DNA of 55,982 nt from a virus: positions 1 to 55,982 of IMG/VR virus record IMGVR_UViG_3300046467_002171; one strand, given 5' to 3'. The translations under genes and the position numbers were made by a program. Position 1 is the stretch's first letter. Each line of letters begins with the position of its first letter. The notes beneath the pieces were generated by a model. That model was not told the origin of the DNA. It saw only the letters and a list, made by a program, of their open reading frames with translations, and searched no databases. Below, in pieces: positions 43,766 through 51,136 of this stretch.

Positions 43766-45274
43766 ATGTTTCGGATCTTCGGACCCCCCGGTACAGGGAA
43801 AACTACGACGCTGTTAAATCTGGTTGACCAAGCTCTGGCCGATCAAGTGCCTCCTAACCAGATCGCATTCCTCTCGTTCACAAAAAAAGCCGCCACGGAA
43901 GCGCGGGACCGCGCCGCCAAGCGTTTTAACTTGGATGCTGAGCATGACTTAGTCTATTTTCGCACCCTACACAGCTTGTCCTATCGCCTGTTGGGTTTGC
44001 GCAACGACCAACAAATGAAAACGGAGCACTTCCACGAGCTTTCAAACCACCTTGGGATCCAGTTGGTGAGGTCTAAAAAGGATCCCTTTGCTGGCGATGG
44101 GACGACAATTTCCTCCTCTGACCACCCCATTTTAAGCCTCATCAATCTGGCGCGATTGAGAAAAATTTCCATTCGCGAGCAGTACAACCAATCCAACATA
44201 GATAACGTCTGGGAAGAAGTGTCGTACGTGGACCGCGCCTATCAAAAATATAAAGAAGCAAACGGCTTGCTGGACTACACCGACACCCTCGTGATGTTTG
44301 CGGAAAATATGGCAGACCACTGCCCACGGTTCAAGGTGTGCTTTCTGGACGAAGCGCAAGACTTGAGTCCCCTGCAATGGGACATTGCCCACGGTTTGGA
44401 TGAACACAGCGAAAAAATGTATTGCGCTGGCGACGACGACCAAGCGATCTACCGCTGGGCGGGAGCCGACATAAATCAATTCATACACCTGCCCGGCGGC
44501 TCCGAAACCTTGGAACAATCGTATCGGATCCCACAAAGCGTCCATACCGTTGCCGATAAAATTGTGGCACGAATCACAGATCGGTATCCCAAGCAATATC
44601 GGCCCCGGCAGGAAAAGGGCACCGTCGAACGGATCTACGATCTGTCTGAAGCAGACTTGTCCCACGGCTCATGGCTCATCCTTACCCAAGCTAACTACAT
44701 GCTTGACCCGCTGGACACCACACTGCGCTCAATGGGCTACTTGTTTGAACGACCCCGCCAGCGGTCTATTTCTGAAAAATTGTCGGAAGCGGTGAATGGA
44801 TGGGAAGCCTTGCGGAAAGGAAACGAAGTCTCACTGCACACGGCCCAGTGTGTCTACGGATATATGACAGGAAATGGGGTGCGCGTCACACGTGGGCACA
44901 AAAAAATCCTCGAAGATGAAACCGCCATGTTCACGTTGGAAAAACTTCAAAAACAGCACGGCTTGTTGGCTAGCGAAGATCAAATCTGGCACGAAGCAAT
45001 GGACAAACTGCCAGATGCAGATCGTGCGTACATCGTGGCCCTGTTGCGGCGCGGAGAAAAGTTCAACGCCCAGCCGCGTATCCGCTTATCCACCATTCAC
45101 CAAGCGAAGGGCGGCGAAGCGGATAACGTCGTTTTGTTTTCCGATTTAGCGCCCGCAGCGGCACGAGATTTTAATAATGACACACACCGCGTTTTTTACG
45201 TGGGGGTAACACGTACGCGACAAAACTTATATATTGTGGAACCGGAAAACCTGCATTTGAGCTATCTTTTATGA
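43766..45274 (+). CDS. UvrD/Rep-like superfamily 1 DNA helicase
   Basis: The protein has 502 residues from the ATG at 43766, just after the previous stop; the Walker A would otherwise have an unlikely 65-residue leader. SF1A motifs are in order: GPPGTGKTTT (6-15), AFLSFTKKAATEARDRA, FRTLHSLSYRL, LDEAQDLSPLQWD (motif II), GDDDQAIYRWAGAD (III), LEQSYRIPQSV (IV), LSTIHQAKGGEADNVVLF (V) and VFYVGVTRTRQNLYIV (VI). It would move 3'-5' on single strands. With no DnaB/gp4-type helicase visible, it and the SNF2 protein are the only candidate fork helicases. Its stop overlaps the polymerase start. Confidence 0.95.
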   Translation: MFRIFGPPGTGKTTTLLNLVDQALADQVPPNQIAFLSFTKKAATEARDRAAKRFNLDAEHDLVYFRTLHSLSYRLLGLRNDQQMKTEHFHELSNHLGIQLVRSKKDPFAGDGTTISSSDHPILSLINLARLRKISIREQYNQSNIDNVWEEVSYVDRAYQKYKEANGLLDYTDTLVMFAENMADHCPRFKVCFLDEAQDLSPLQWDIAHGLDEHSEKMYCAGDDDQAIYRWAGADINQFIHLPGGSETLEQSYRIPQSVHTVADKIVARITDRYPKQYRPRQEKGTVERIYDLSEADLSHGSWLILTQANYMLDPLDTTLRSMGYLFERPRQRSISEKLSEAVNGWEALRKGNEVSLHTAQCVYGYMTGNGVRVTRGHKKILEDETAMFTLEKLQKQHGLLASEDQIWHEAMDKLPDADRAYIVALLRRGEKFNAQPRIRLSTIHQAKGGEADNVVLFSDLAPAAARDFNNDTHRVFYVGVTRTRQNLYIVEPENLHLSYLL

Positions 45275-47175
45275 AACCTATCACCAAACTTCAAATGACA
45301 ATGTTTCCCCCTAAAAGCGAGTGGGTGCCCCCGAGTGAGCTTCCAGATCTCACGTCAGCATCCGAAATTGCTATCGACCTGGAAACAAAAGACCCTGGCT
45401 TGAAAACGCACGGCCCCGGCTGGCCCACCGGCAACGGGGAAGTAGTGGGCTATGCCATAGCCACCGCTTCGTGGAACGGATACGTGCCGATCCGCCACGT
45501 GGGCGGCGGCAATCTGGATGAGCGCATCGTGCACCGCTGGATTAAAAAAATCTGCGAATGCCCTGCGGATAAAATTTTTCACAACGCCGCATATGACGTG
45601 GGCTTTTTGAAACACGAGGGCTTCACAGTGAAGGGCAAGCTCATCGACACGATGATCACCGCCAGCTTGCTCGATGAAAACCGCTTTTCCTATTCGCTGA
45701 ACGCACTGGCCTATGACTACCTGTCCCAAACTAAAAGCGAACGCCTGCTCACCGAAGCCGCACAGGAATTTGGCCTAGACCCAAAAGCAGAGTTGTATCT
45801 GCTTCCCGCCATGTATGTCGGTCCCTACGGCGAGGCCGATGCACGATTGACCCTCGATCTCTGGCACTGTTTCAAACTTGAACTGAGGAAGCAGGATTTG
45901 TCCGCTATCTGGGAATTGGAAATGGCGTTGCTGCCGGGCCTGATCGAAATGACGTGGAAAGGTATTCGCGTCGATCTTGACCGCGCTGAACGGACCAAAC
46001 AGGAACTCATCAAACAGGAAAAGGCCGCGCTCCGAAAGATCAAACAACTTGCCGGGAAAGATGTCGAAATCTGGGCCGCGCAATCAGTCGCTTCGGCCTT
46101 TGAAAAGGTGGGCCTGTCCTACCCAAAAACGGAACAGGGGGCACCGTCTTTCACACGCGGCTTTCTGTCAGAACACTCTCACGAATTACCCGTTCTTATC
46201 ATGCAAGCGCGGGAATTGAATAAAACGCATTCGGCCTTCGTCGGCAACATTCTTAAATATGTGGGGAAAGATGGCCGCATTCACGCGCATATCAATCAAA
46301 ATCGCAGCGATTCCGGCGGAACGGTGTCCGGTCGCCTAAGCTATCAGAACCCGAACATTCAGCAGTTGCCTGCACGGAACCCGACACTCGGCCCCATGAT
46401 CAGAAGCCTGTTCCTGCCCGAGGAAGGGCAACAGTGGGCGGCGATCGACTACTCGCAACAGGAACCACGGATCTTGGTGCACTACGCCAAGGCCTACGGC
46501 GATTCAAAAAATACGGAATTGAAGGGCTTGTCCGAATTTCTGGAAGGCTATACCAACGATCCAAAAATGGACTTCCACAGCCTCGTCGCCGAAATGGCTG
46601 AAATCCCACGAAAGCAAGCAAAGCTCATTAATCTTGCCATGATGTACGGAATGGGCGTCAACAAGCTGGCGGAACAACTCGACATTGACAAAGCCGAAGC
46701 CAAGACCCTCACCGACCGCTACCACGAGCGCGTACCGTTCGTTCGCCAGTTGATGCAGGGGGTAAGCCGCCGATTGAACGACCCACGCTCCAGCGGCTCT
46801 ATACGCAGCCTACGTGGACGAAAATGCCGCTTCGACCTGTGGGAGCCAGACTCGTTTGAGATGCACAAGGCTCTGCCGCGAGAAGAAGCCATAGCCGAAT
46901 ACGGCGGAACAACGCGACTCGTTCGCGCATACACCTACAAGAGCCTCAATAGATTGATCCAAGCCAGCGCTGCGGACATGTGCAAGCAGAGCATGGTTGA
47001 TTTGTTTCAGATCGGTGTGGTGCCTCTTGTTCAGATCCACGACGAACTGTGTTTTTCGGTTGAGAACCGGGAGGAGGCGGAAAAATACGCGGAAATTATG
47101 GAAAACGCGGTGCCCTTGGAAATTCCCAACCGCTGCGATATTGAAATCGGCCCCAGTTGGGGCGAAGCCTCTTGA
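45271..47175 (+). CDS. polA: Family A DNA polymerase (3'-5' exonuclease and polymerase)
   Basis: The protein has 634 residues, with no 5'-nuclease domain, as in T7-like PolA. The exonuclease shows IDLETKDP (D36, E38), HNAAYDVGFLKHEGF and YGEADARLTLD. Polymerase motif A is AAIDYSQQEPRIL (D393), motif B is RKQAKLINLAMMYGMG, and motif C is QIHDELCFSV (H590, D591). The residue equivalent to E. coli Phe762 is Leu455 (codon 46633-46635), a variant reported to dominate marine PolA-bearing phages. It copies the genome with the primase and helicases just upstream; the start overlaps the helicase stop by four bases. Confidence 0.97.
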   Translation: MKPITKLQMTMFPPKSEWVPPSELPDLTSASEIAIDLETKDPGLKTHGPGWPTGNGEVVGYAIATASWNGYVPIRHVGGGNLDERIVHRWIKKICECPADKIFHNAAYDVGFLKHEGFTVKGKLIDTMITASLLDENRFSYSLNALAYDYLSQTKSERLLTEAAQEFGLDPKAELYLLPAMYVGPYGEADARLTLDLWHCFKLELRKQDLSAIWELEMALLPGLIEMTWKGIRVDLDRAERTKQELIKQEKAALRKIKQLAGKDVEIWAAQSVASAFEKVGLSYPKTEQGAPSFTRGFLSEHSHELPVLIMQARELNKTHSAFVGNILKYVGKDGRIHAHINQNRSDSGGTVSGRLSYQNPNIQQLPARNPTLGPMIRSLFLPEEGQQWAAIDYSQQEPRILVHYAKAYGDSKNTELKGLSEFLEGYTNDPKMDFHSLVAEMAEIPRKQAKLINLAMMYGMGVNKLAEQLDIDKAEAKTLTDRYHERVPFVRQLMQGVSRRLNDPRSSGSIRSLRGRKCRFDLWEPDSFEMHKALPREEAIAEYGGTTRLVRAYTYKSLNRLIQASAADMCKQSMVDLFQIGVVPLVQIHDELCFSVENREEAEKYAEIMENAVPLEIPNRCDIEIGPSWGEAS

Positions 47176-47199
47176 TTTTATTGGAGAATCCTATACAAT
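47172..47199 (+). promoter_or_regulatory. Sigma70-like promoter before the RHH gene
   Basis: TTGATT (47172-47177) and TACAAT (47194-47199) are 16 bp apart. The -10 lies in ATCCTATACAATCC, a word that recurs before other early genes (53119, with variants at 48608, 52525 and 54410). It overlaps the polA stop and would drive 47236-47439. Confidence 0.55.
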
Positions 47200-47235
47200 C
47201 CCATCACTTCACTAGCCCAATCGGAGAACCTAAGA

Positions 47236-47439
47236 ATGGACACGACGAAATGGAAGTCGGTGCTTGTCACCCGCCCCATGTACGAGGAAATTTCCGCCGT
47301 CGCTCGCATCGAAGCTCGATCAATATCGGGGCAGTTGCGACTTTCTTGGGAAGCGTGGAAGCGGGAAAATCTGTCGAAAAAAGACCAGAAGTTTTTGAAG
47401 GAGGAAATTGTCGCTCGGCGGGACGCAGAGAGCGCCTAG
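47236..47439 (+). CDS. Ribbon-helix-helix-like DNA-binding protein
   Basis: The protein has 67 residues. TKWKSVLVTRPMYEEISAVA followed by RIEARSISGQLRLSWEAW fits the Arc/CopG ribbon-helix-helix pattern: a short beta strand, a helix, a turn with RSISGQ and a second helix. Such dimers bind DNA operators and often act as repressors or antitoxins; no toxin gene is adjacent. GGAG ten bases upstream serves as ribosome site. It has its own promoter with a TCCTATAC word that recurs before other early genes, so autoregulation and control of early promoters is an attractive inference. Confidence 0.72.
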   Translation: MDTTKWKSVLVTRPMYEEISAVARIEARSISGQLRLSWEAWKRENLSKKDQKFLKEEIVARRDAESA

Positions 47440-47440
47440 C

Positions 47441-47452
47441 GTTTCACGTGAA
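47441..47452. promoter_or_regulatory. Degenerate parS-like half-palindrome
   Basis: GTTTCACGTGAA matches twelve contiguous core positions of the parS consensus TGTTTCACGTGAAACA; the flanks differ. It begins two bases after the ribbon-helix-helix gene and abuts the 55-bp repeat copy at 47452. Binding, if any, would be weaker than at 1741-1756. Confidence 0.4.
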
Positions 47453-47506
47453 GGCAAGCCGAGATAGAACCGGCGCGTCAGCGGACTCGGCTTTAACCGC
47501 TCGCGC
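47452..47506. repeat. Copy 2 of the 55-bp hairpin-forming repeat
   Basis: This copy is in intergenic DNA. It matches 8191-8245 at 49 of 55 positions. GCGCGTCAGCGG and CCGCTCGCGC can form a stem, and the complementary strand ends in a T-arm-like GCCGG-TTCTATC-TCGGC fold. A full tRNA cannot be built: no anticodon stem and a poor acceptor. Its origin and function are unknown. Confidence 0.8.
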
Positions 47507-47714
47507 CACTTTGTATAATGCCGTAAAGGGAAACGGCGAACACCGACCCAGAAGCTATCCACATGTAAATTTTTCCCCAAACTTTTCTGCTTCGATAGCG
47601 CTCGTTCGATTTCCGCTGATCCTGCATGATATACTCCATTTTATTTCCTTTGCTTGTTTATCTATGGGACAATGTAAGATACGCTGAAGCCTAAGTCAAA
47701 AGGAAACAAAAATT
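47507..47714. promoter_or_regulatory. Intergenic region with a possible promoter
   Basis: No gene is supported. TATACT at 47630-47635 within ATGATATACTCC is a good -10 but its -35 is poor. CTATCCACA at about 47554 is one mismatch from a DnaA box. The next small gene follows 80 bases downstream. Confidence 0.35.
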
Positions 47715-47873
47715 ATGTCGAACATTGTAAGCATTCCTCTTCCACCGGAAACGATAGAATGGGTCGCCGCTGTCCGAATAATCGAAGCGGCTTTGGTAGA
47801 ATTTTCGGACAGCCTGTCCAAAGAGGACGCGGTTGCGTTGGAACGCGCGTGGAGCCGGATACAGCAAGGATGA
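47715..47873 (+). CDS. Small early protein, unknown
   Basis: This 52-residue gene encodes SNIVSIPLPPETIEWVAAVR then IIEAALVEFSDSLSKEDA and ERAWSRIQQG. It is helical and acidic with no recognised domain. Its TGA overlaps an ATG (ATGA) at 47870, and AAGGA near its end provides the ribosome site for the next ATG at 47876, so the two genes are probably coupled. Small early phage proteins often bind host factors; nothing here shows which. Confidence 0.55.
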   Translation: MSNIVSIPLPPETIEWVAAVRIIEAALVEFSDSLSKEDAVALERAWSRIQQG

Positions 47874-47875
47874 GC

Positions 47876-48175
47876 ATGTCTTCTGAAGCCCAAAACAAAA
47901 TTAACGAGTTTGAAAAAGCGGCAGCATTAACCGAAAAGCTCGTTCAAAAATTTTACGACGAGGAGTTGACATTTGATGCCGCGATGGGCGGCGCGTTGAC
48001 CGTGATGCTACAGTGCCTTTTGCGCGGAACGTCGGATCAAACGCACGCGCTCGGGATCTTAGGGTCTGCCGTGAGCATCGCCGTCGCTTCGAACATGAGC
48101 GCCGAAGAAGGAACGCCGAACGAGGAAGTTTTAGAGTCCGTTTTAACGGGCTCTGAGGAAGGGTTGCTTCACTGA
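47876..48175 (+). CDS. Small early protein, unknown
   Basis: The protein has 99 residues from 47876, which is five bases after AAGGA; the ATG at 47870 would add two residues. The sequence SSEAQNKINEFEKAAALTEK leads into a helical FDAAMGGALTVMLQCLL and GILGSAVSIAVASNMSAEEG, and the end is acidic. The two moderately hydrophobic helices may pack as a soluble helical bundle and are too polar to be sure membrane segments. A strong terminator follows. Function not recognised. Confidence 0.6.
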   Translation: MSSEAQNKINEFEKAAALTEKLVQKFYDEELTFDAAMGGALTVMLQCLLRGTSDQTHALGILGSAVSIAVASNMSAEEGTPNEEVLESVLTGSEEGLLH

Positions 48176-48231
48176 TCCTCCATACTACGCGCACATTCCC
48201 GGCTGATTTTCCCCTTTCAACGCCGGATTTT

Positions 48232-48258
48232 ACCGGGCCTTGCGCCCGGTTTTTTTTT
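48232..48258 (+). terminator. Strong rho-independent terminator
   Basis: ACCGGGC (48232-48238) and GCCCGGT (48244-48250) pair perfectly around CTTGC and are followed by at least eight T residues. It ends the transcript of the two small genes 47715-48175. The stem is the same as in the terminator at 54353-54379. Confidence 0.92.
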
Positions 48259-48269
48259 ACGGAATTAAA

Positions 48270-48566
48270 TCATCCACCTTCCTCGGGTATCCACCTGCAT
48301 GGGAGTTCGAAATGCCGCTGCCGCTGTGGGTGTTTAGCGTCGTATGCCGCCCTTCTATTGATTTCCTCAAAAGCTGCCTTCGGCCCCAAAGTCACTACCA
48401 TCATGTATCGCTGCATATGTTTGATTTCCTCCCGCTCAGAAAAATCTTCCAGCTCACCAGTCACCGGGTCTCTCCTGCCGATCGGCATCCCGTGTCGATA
48501 CTCTTTTGCTAATTTTTCCCAATCCTTCATATCGGTTCCTTCAATTTTATCTGCTGGCCATTCCAT
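48270..48566 (-). CDS. Small leftward early protein, unknown
   Basis: The protein has 98 residues, with AGGAG eight bases upstream on the complementary strand, which supports the leftward reading over the open frames on the other strand. It begins MEWPADKIEGTDMKDWEKLA and contains YRHGMPIGRRDPVTGELEDF and AAFEEINRRAAYD. It is strongly charged and probably helical, typical of a small cytoplasmic early protein. It diverges from the gene at 48663, sharing a 97-bp regulatory gap. No domain is recognised. Confidence 0.65.
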   Translation of the reverse strand: MEWPADKIEGTDMKDWEKLAKEYRHGMPIGRRDPVTGELEDFSEREEIKHMQRYMMVVTLGPKAAFEEINRRAAYDAKHPQRQRHFELPCRWIPEEGG

Positions 48567-48599
48567 TATTTATTCTCCTATAAAATTTTCCGCACGCAG

Positions 48600-48628
48600 T
48601 TGACCGGTCCCATACCCTCCTGTAAAAT
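48600..48628 (+). promoter_or_regulatory. Sigma70-like promoter with CATACC repeats
   Basis: TTGACC (48600-48605) and TAAAAT (48623-48628) are exactly 17 bp apart. CATACC occurs at 48611-48616 in the spacer and again at 48631-48636 just downstream, positions suited to an operator. It would drive 48663-49597. Confidence 0.72.
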
Positions 48629-48662
48629 AGCATACCGGAAAAAAACCTCAAAGGAAAAAACG

Positions 48663-48905
48663 ATGCATGGGTTAGACCTTTACGAGAGAGATAACGAGGC
48701 AGAAAAGTCCAGTGCAGATGAAGATAAAAGGCCCGGCGGCGAAGCCGCGCAAGAGCCACAGCAATTTCTCGTGGTGTGGCGCAGCTTCGCCAGCTTAGAA
48801 CTGCACTTCGAAGCGACTTATACGCGCCCGGAAGCCGAACACATCGCTCGGAATTTATTGATCAACCACCGCCCCTCACGGATCTACAAAGTCAATTTGC
48901 CGTGA
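48663..48905 (+). CDS. Small early protein, unknown
   Basis: The protein has 80 residues with AAAGGAA as ribosome site. The first 30 residues are acidic and disordered. The rest, QFLVVWRSFASLELHFEATY then TRPEAEHIARNLLINHRPSR and IYKVNLP, looks like a compact alpha-beta fold. It is the first gene after a good promoter and is followed within 40 bp by two more co-directional genes. I recognise no family. Confidence 0.62.
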   Translation: MHGLDLYERDNEAEKSSADEDKRPGGEAAQEPQQFLVVWRSFASLELHFEATYTRPEAEHIARNLLINHRPSRIYKVNLP

Positions 48906-48944
48906 AAACAAAACGGGGCAGCGAAAAAACAAAGGAAATACATT

Positions 48945-49196
48945 ATGCGTAAAGAATTTTGCAGAGTGAAAGGCCGACGTACTGGGACCGATCGTAGACC
49001 GTTCGAGGCGGTCCTCAGTCGTTCGGCTGTGTTGTACGCAATCCGCAATAATGACGGAAGCCTGTATGCGCTGATTGACGGGCCCCTGGGGGAGGTAAAT
49101 CTGACCCCGCTGACTTACGCCCAAGACGGGGAAGAGCGGGAATTTTTCTTCGAGTGGCTGACGGAAAAATGTAAGTCGGACGCAGGAGCAAAGTGA
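48945..49196 (+). CDS. Small early protein, unknown
   Basis: The protein has 83 residues with AAAGGAAATA as ribosome site. Basic start RKEFCRVKGRRTGTDRRPFE, then beta-rich AVLYAIRNNDGSLYALIDG and GEVNLTPLTY, and a helical end with two charged segments. The pattern could be a small nucleic-acid-binding protein, but no family is recognised. Its TGA overlaps the next ATG, implying coupled translation with the glycosylase-like gene. Confidence 0.62.
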   Translation: MRKEFCRVKGRRTGTDRRPFEAVLSRSAVLYAIRNNDGSLYALIDGPLGEVNLTPLTYAQDGEEREFFFEWLTEKCKSDAGAK

Positions 49197-49597
49197 TGCA
49201 AACCTTCTTACCCTATGCAGATTTGCGAGACAGCGTGGTCTGCTTAGACAATAAACGGCTTGGTAAACAGCGCGTCGAGTGTCTGCAAATATTGAACGTA
49301 CTCGAAGGGCGGCGCGACGGCTGGAAAAATCATCCAGCGGTCAAAATGTGGACCGGCCACACCGAGGCGCTGCACCTGTATAAGGACATCTGTATAACAG
49401 AATGGATAGACCGGGGATTTAATAACACGATGATCCTAACCTCCAAGAAGGGCCCTGAACCAAACCTGCCCGACTGGTGGAACGGTGAAATCCACGCTAC
49501 ACACCGTAGCAATCTACTGCGTAAGGATGCAGACCACTACGGTCAATTCGGTTGGGCAGAGGCGAACGACCTGCCTTATTACTGGCCCGTTAAATAG
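49196..49597 (+). CDS. Pyr_excise / MSMEG_6728-type DNA repair-like protein
   Basis: The protein has 133 residues from the ATG at 49196 (AGGAG eight bases upstream). QTFLPYADLRDSVVCLDNKR followed by LGKQRVECLQILNVLEG, NHPAVKMWTGHTEALHLYKD and HATHRSNLLRKDADHYGQFG matches the MSMEG_6728/Pyr_excise family, which is related to pyrimidine-dimer glycosylases. Conserved H/R/K residues are present, but the catalytic mechanism in this subfamily is not firmly established. A role in repairing UV-damaged phage DNA is plausible for a virus of sunlit water. Confidence 0.78.
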   Translation: MQTFLPYADLRDSVVCLDNKRLGKQRVECLQILNVLEGRRDGWKNHPAVKMWTGHTEALHLYKDICITEWIDRGFNNTMILTSKKGPEPNLPDWWNGEIHATHRSNLLRKDADHYGQFGWAEANDLPYYWPVK

Positions 49598-49609
49598 CTG
49601 ACGGAAGAT

Positions 49610-49638
49610 AAAAAAACCCGACCCCGTGAAGGGTCGGG
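49610..49638 (-). terminator. Rho-independent terminator of the leftward GHKL gene
   Basis: CCCGACCC (49617-49624) and GGGTCGGG (49631-49638) form a perfect 8-bp stem around six bases. Reading leftward it is followed by seven T residues (A run at 49610-49616), so it terminates 49649-51136. In the rightward direction there is no T run. Confidence 0.9.
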
Positions 49639-49648
49639 CTTAAAGGCA

Positions 49649-51136
49649 CTAGATCTTTTCCAGACCCAGATGCCACGCCAGCTTGGCTCCTAAACTTCCC
49701 ACCGTATCCGCAAAATTCTCGGACAAGTGATCGCTTTCATGGAAATGCGCGAACTCATGGAGCATTAACTCTACCTGCACTTTTCTGTTTTCACGCCGGA
49801 ACCATTGTCGTCCCAGCGCGTCAACGTTCAGGTGCAGACTCCGCTTGGAGTACGCCGCCATGAAGGCGTTGTCGGTTTTGACCAACACAACCCCAGTTGA
49901 GCATCCTAGCAGTAGCTCGTGCAGCCGCTGAGCAAACGCTACCGTGTCGCGTTGGTCGTCCGTCCAATTGCCCGGATCCACGGTTTCCGCTTCGGGCGCA
50001 TTCGGATCATTCGAATACGCGTCGTAGCTGGTCGGGAACTTCTGCCCCGCAGCCGGAATGGCGGACGCCGCCTTGGCGTTCCCCCATTGGCCGCCGGTCA
50101 AAGTGCCCCCGGTGATAACCGTGTAGCCGTTCGCCGCCGCGACCCGGTTCGCTTCGGGGTTGGACGGGTCATAAGCGACCCGCTTCTCCCCAAACCTCGC
50201 TGTCATCACCCGCTCCGTCACTGCATCCGTGCAGCGCTCGTCCGATGAAGCTTCCGTCACCCACGACTCTGAAAAGTCCTCGGTGTCGAGCAAGTGCGCC
50301 GCCGCGTTCAGAACCGCGACCCGTAGTTCCGCCAAGTAGGCGGGCGTCACGTTGTCGCGATCCGCGTTCAACGGCACTTTTTGCTGCACGTTCACGTGCC
50401 AGCGACCTTCGGTCTCAACGACCGGGATCCCGAGTTCGTAAATGTGCGGCACCTCATCCGCCGTCGGCTCGTAAAGCTCCACCGTCGTAGCACGGCGGCT
50501 TCGCTTTAGATTGCCTTCGGCGTCGGCAATGACTGTCGGCAGCGTCAGTTCAAGGGTGCTGACCGGAGAACGTGAGTTTAACGTCACGATCCGATCTTGC
50601 ACCTTCAGCGTCGTTGCGATTCCCGGCGGACACAGCAGGCTATCGAAAAATATTTCGAACGCCCGAATATCCGCGTCGGTCAACGGTAACGTCGCCTCGA
50701 ACAGACTACCCGACTCCCGGCGGCTGCGGAGGTTGTGACGACCCTTAGCGTCAAATGCGACGCCGCCGGTCACCGTCACGATCCGCGCCTCCCGGCACAT
50801 GGACAGAACGAGCTTCTCACCAAGATTGAACCGCCCTCGCAGCGTTGGATCGGCCTTTTTGGCTGACGGCGCGTAGAGAGTGTAGGCGTGGGTCAAGTCG
50901 GACCAACCGTCGGGATCGTCGTCGACTACGGTAACGACCGCGAGGCCGCGACGTAGCTTCTCGATCTCAACAGTAACGTTGGTCACGTTTTGATCCCAAG
51001 CGTTTTGGATCAACTCGGCAAGCACGAACGATCGGGGCCGGTCGGCCATCAATTGAGACAGACCTTTCCTGTCAACGTCGAACCAAGCTCGTTGTGCTGT
51101 TTTTGGCACAGCACGGCCTTTTGCCTTGTAAGGCAT
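49649..51136 (-). CDS. GHKL ATPase fused to an HExxH metallopeptidase-like domain
   Basis: The protein has 495 residues from the ATG at 51136, chosen because GGGGAG lies about nine bases upstream and MPYKAKGRAVPKT is the natural start. The GHKL fold is seen at the N terminus: N-box ELIQNAWDQ (E41, N45, D48), G1 VVDDDPDGW (71-78) and G2 RGRFNLGEKLV (100-110). The middle is beta-rich with KVPLNADRDNV near residue 265. The C terminus has HEFAH (460-464) and SENFADTVG (472-480), the HExxH and ExxAD metal-ligand pattern. I recall similar phage proteins of unknown role. Leftward, separately terminated, so independently regulated. Possible ATP-driven protease or anti-defence factor. Confidence 0.85.
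   Translation of the reverse strand: MPYKAKGRAVPKTAQRAWFDVDRKGLSQLMADRPRSFVLAELIQNAWDQNVTNVTVEIEKLRRGLAVVTVVDDDPDGWSDLTHAYTLYAPSAKKADPTLRGRFNLGEKLVLSMCREARIVTVTGGVAFDAKGRHNLRSRRESGSLFEATLPLTDADIRAFEIFFDSLLCPPGIATTLKVQDRIVTLNSRSPVSTLELTLPTVIADAEGNLKRSRRATTVELYEPTADEVPHIYELGIPVVETEGRWHVNVQQKVPLNADRDNVTPAYLAELRVAVLNAAAHLLDTEDFSESWVTEASSDERCTDAVTERVMTARFGEKRVAYDPSNPEANRVAAANGYTVITGGTLTGGQWGNAKAASAIPAAGQKFPTSYDAYSNDPNAPEAETVDPGNWTDDQRDTVAFAQRLHELLLGCSTGVVLVKTDNAFMAAYSKRSLHLNVDALGRQWFRRENRKVQVELMLHEFAHFHESDHLSENFADTVGSLGAKLAWHLGLEKI

Noticed and set aside
47440-47520. tRNA gene on the minus strand
   Set aside because: The T-arm is good (TTCTATC loop) and the D-arm looks tRNA-like, but no five-pair anticodon stem and only a weak wobble-rich acceptor can be drawn; the other copy lies in coding DNA.
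47157-47687. Rightward 176-residue frame overlapping the polA end and the RHH gene
   Set aside because: It runs out of frame through polA's end, the RHH gene and the hairpin repeat, with no ribosome site.
48240-48512. Rightward frame opposite the gene at 48270-48566
   Set aside because: The leftward frame has AGGAG at proper spacing and a charged, protein-like sequence; the rightward frame begins inside a terminator and has no ribosome site.
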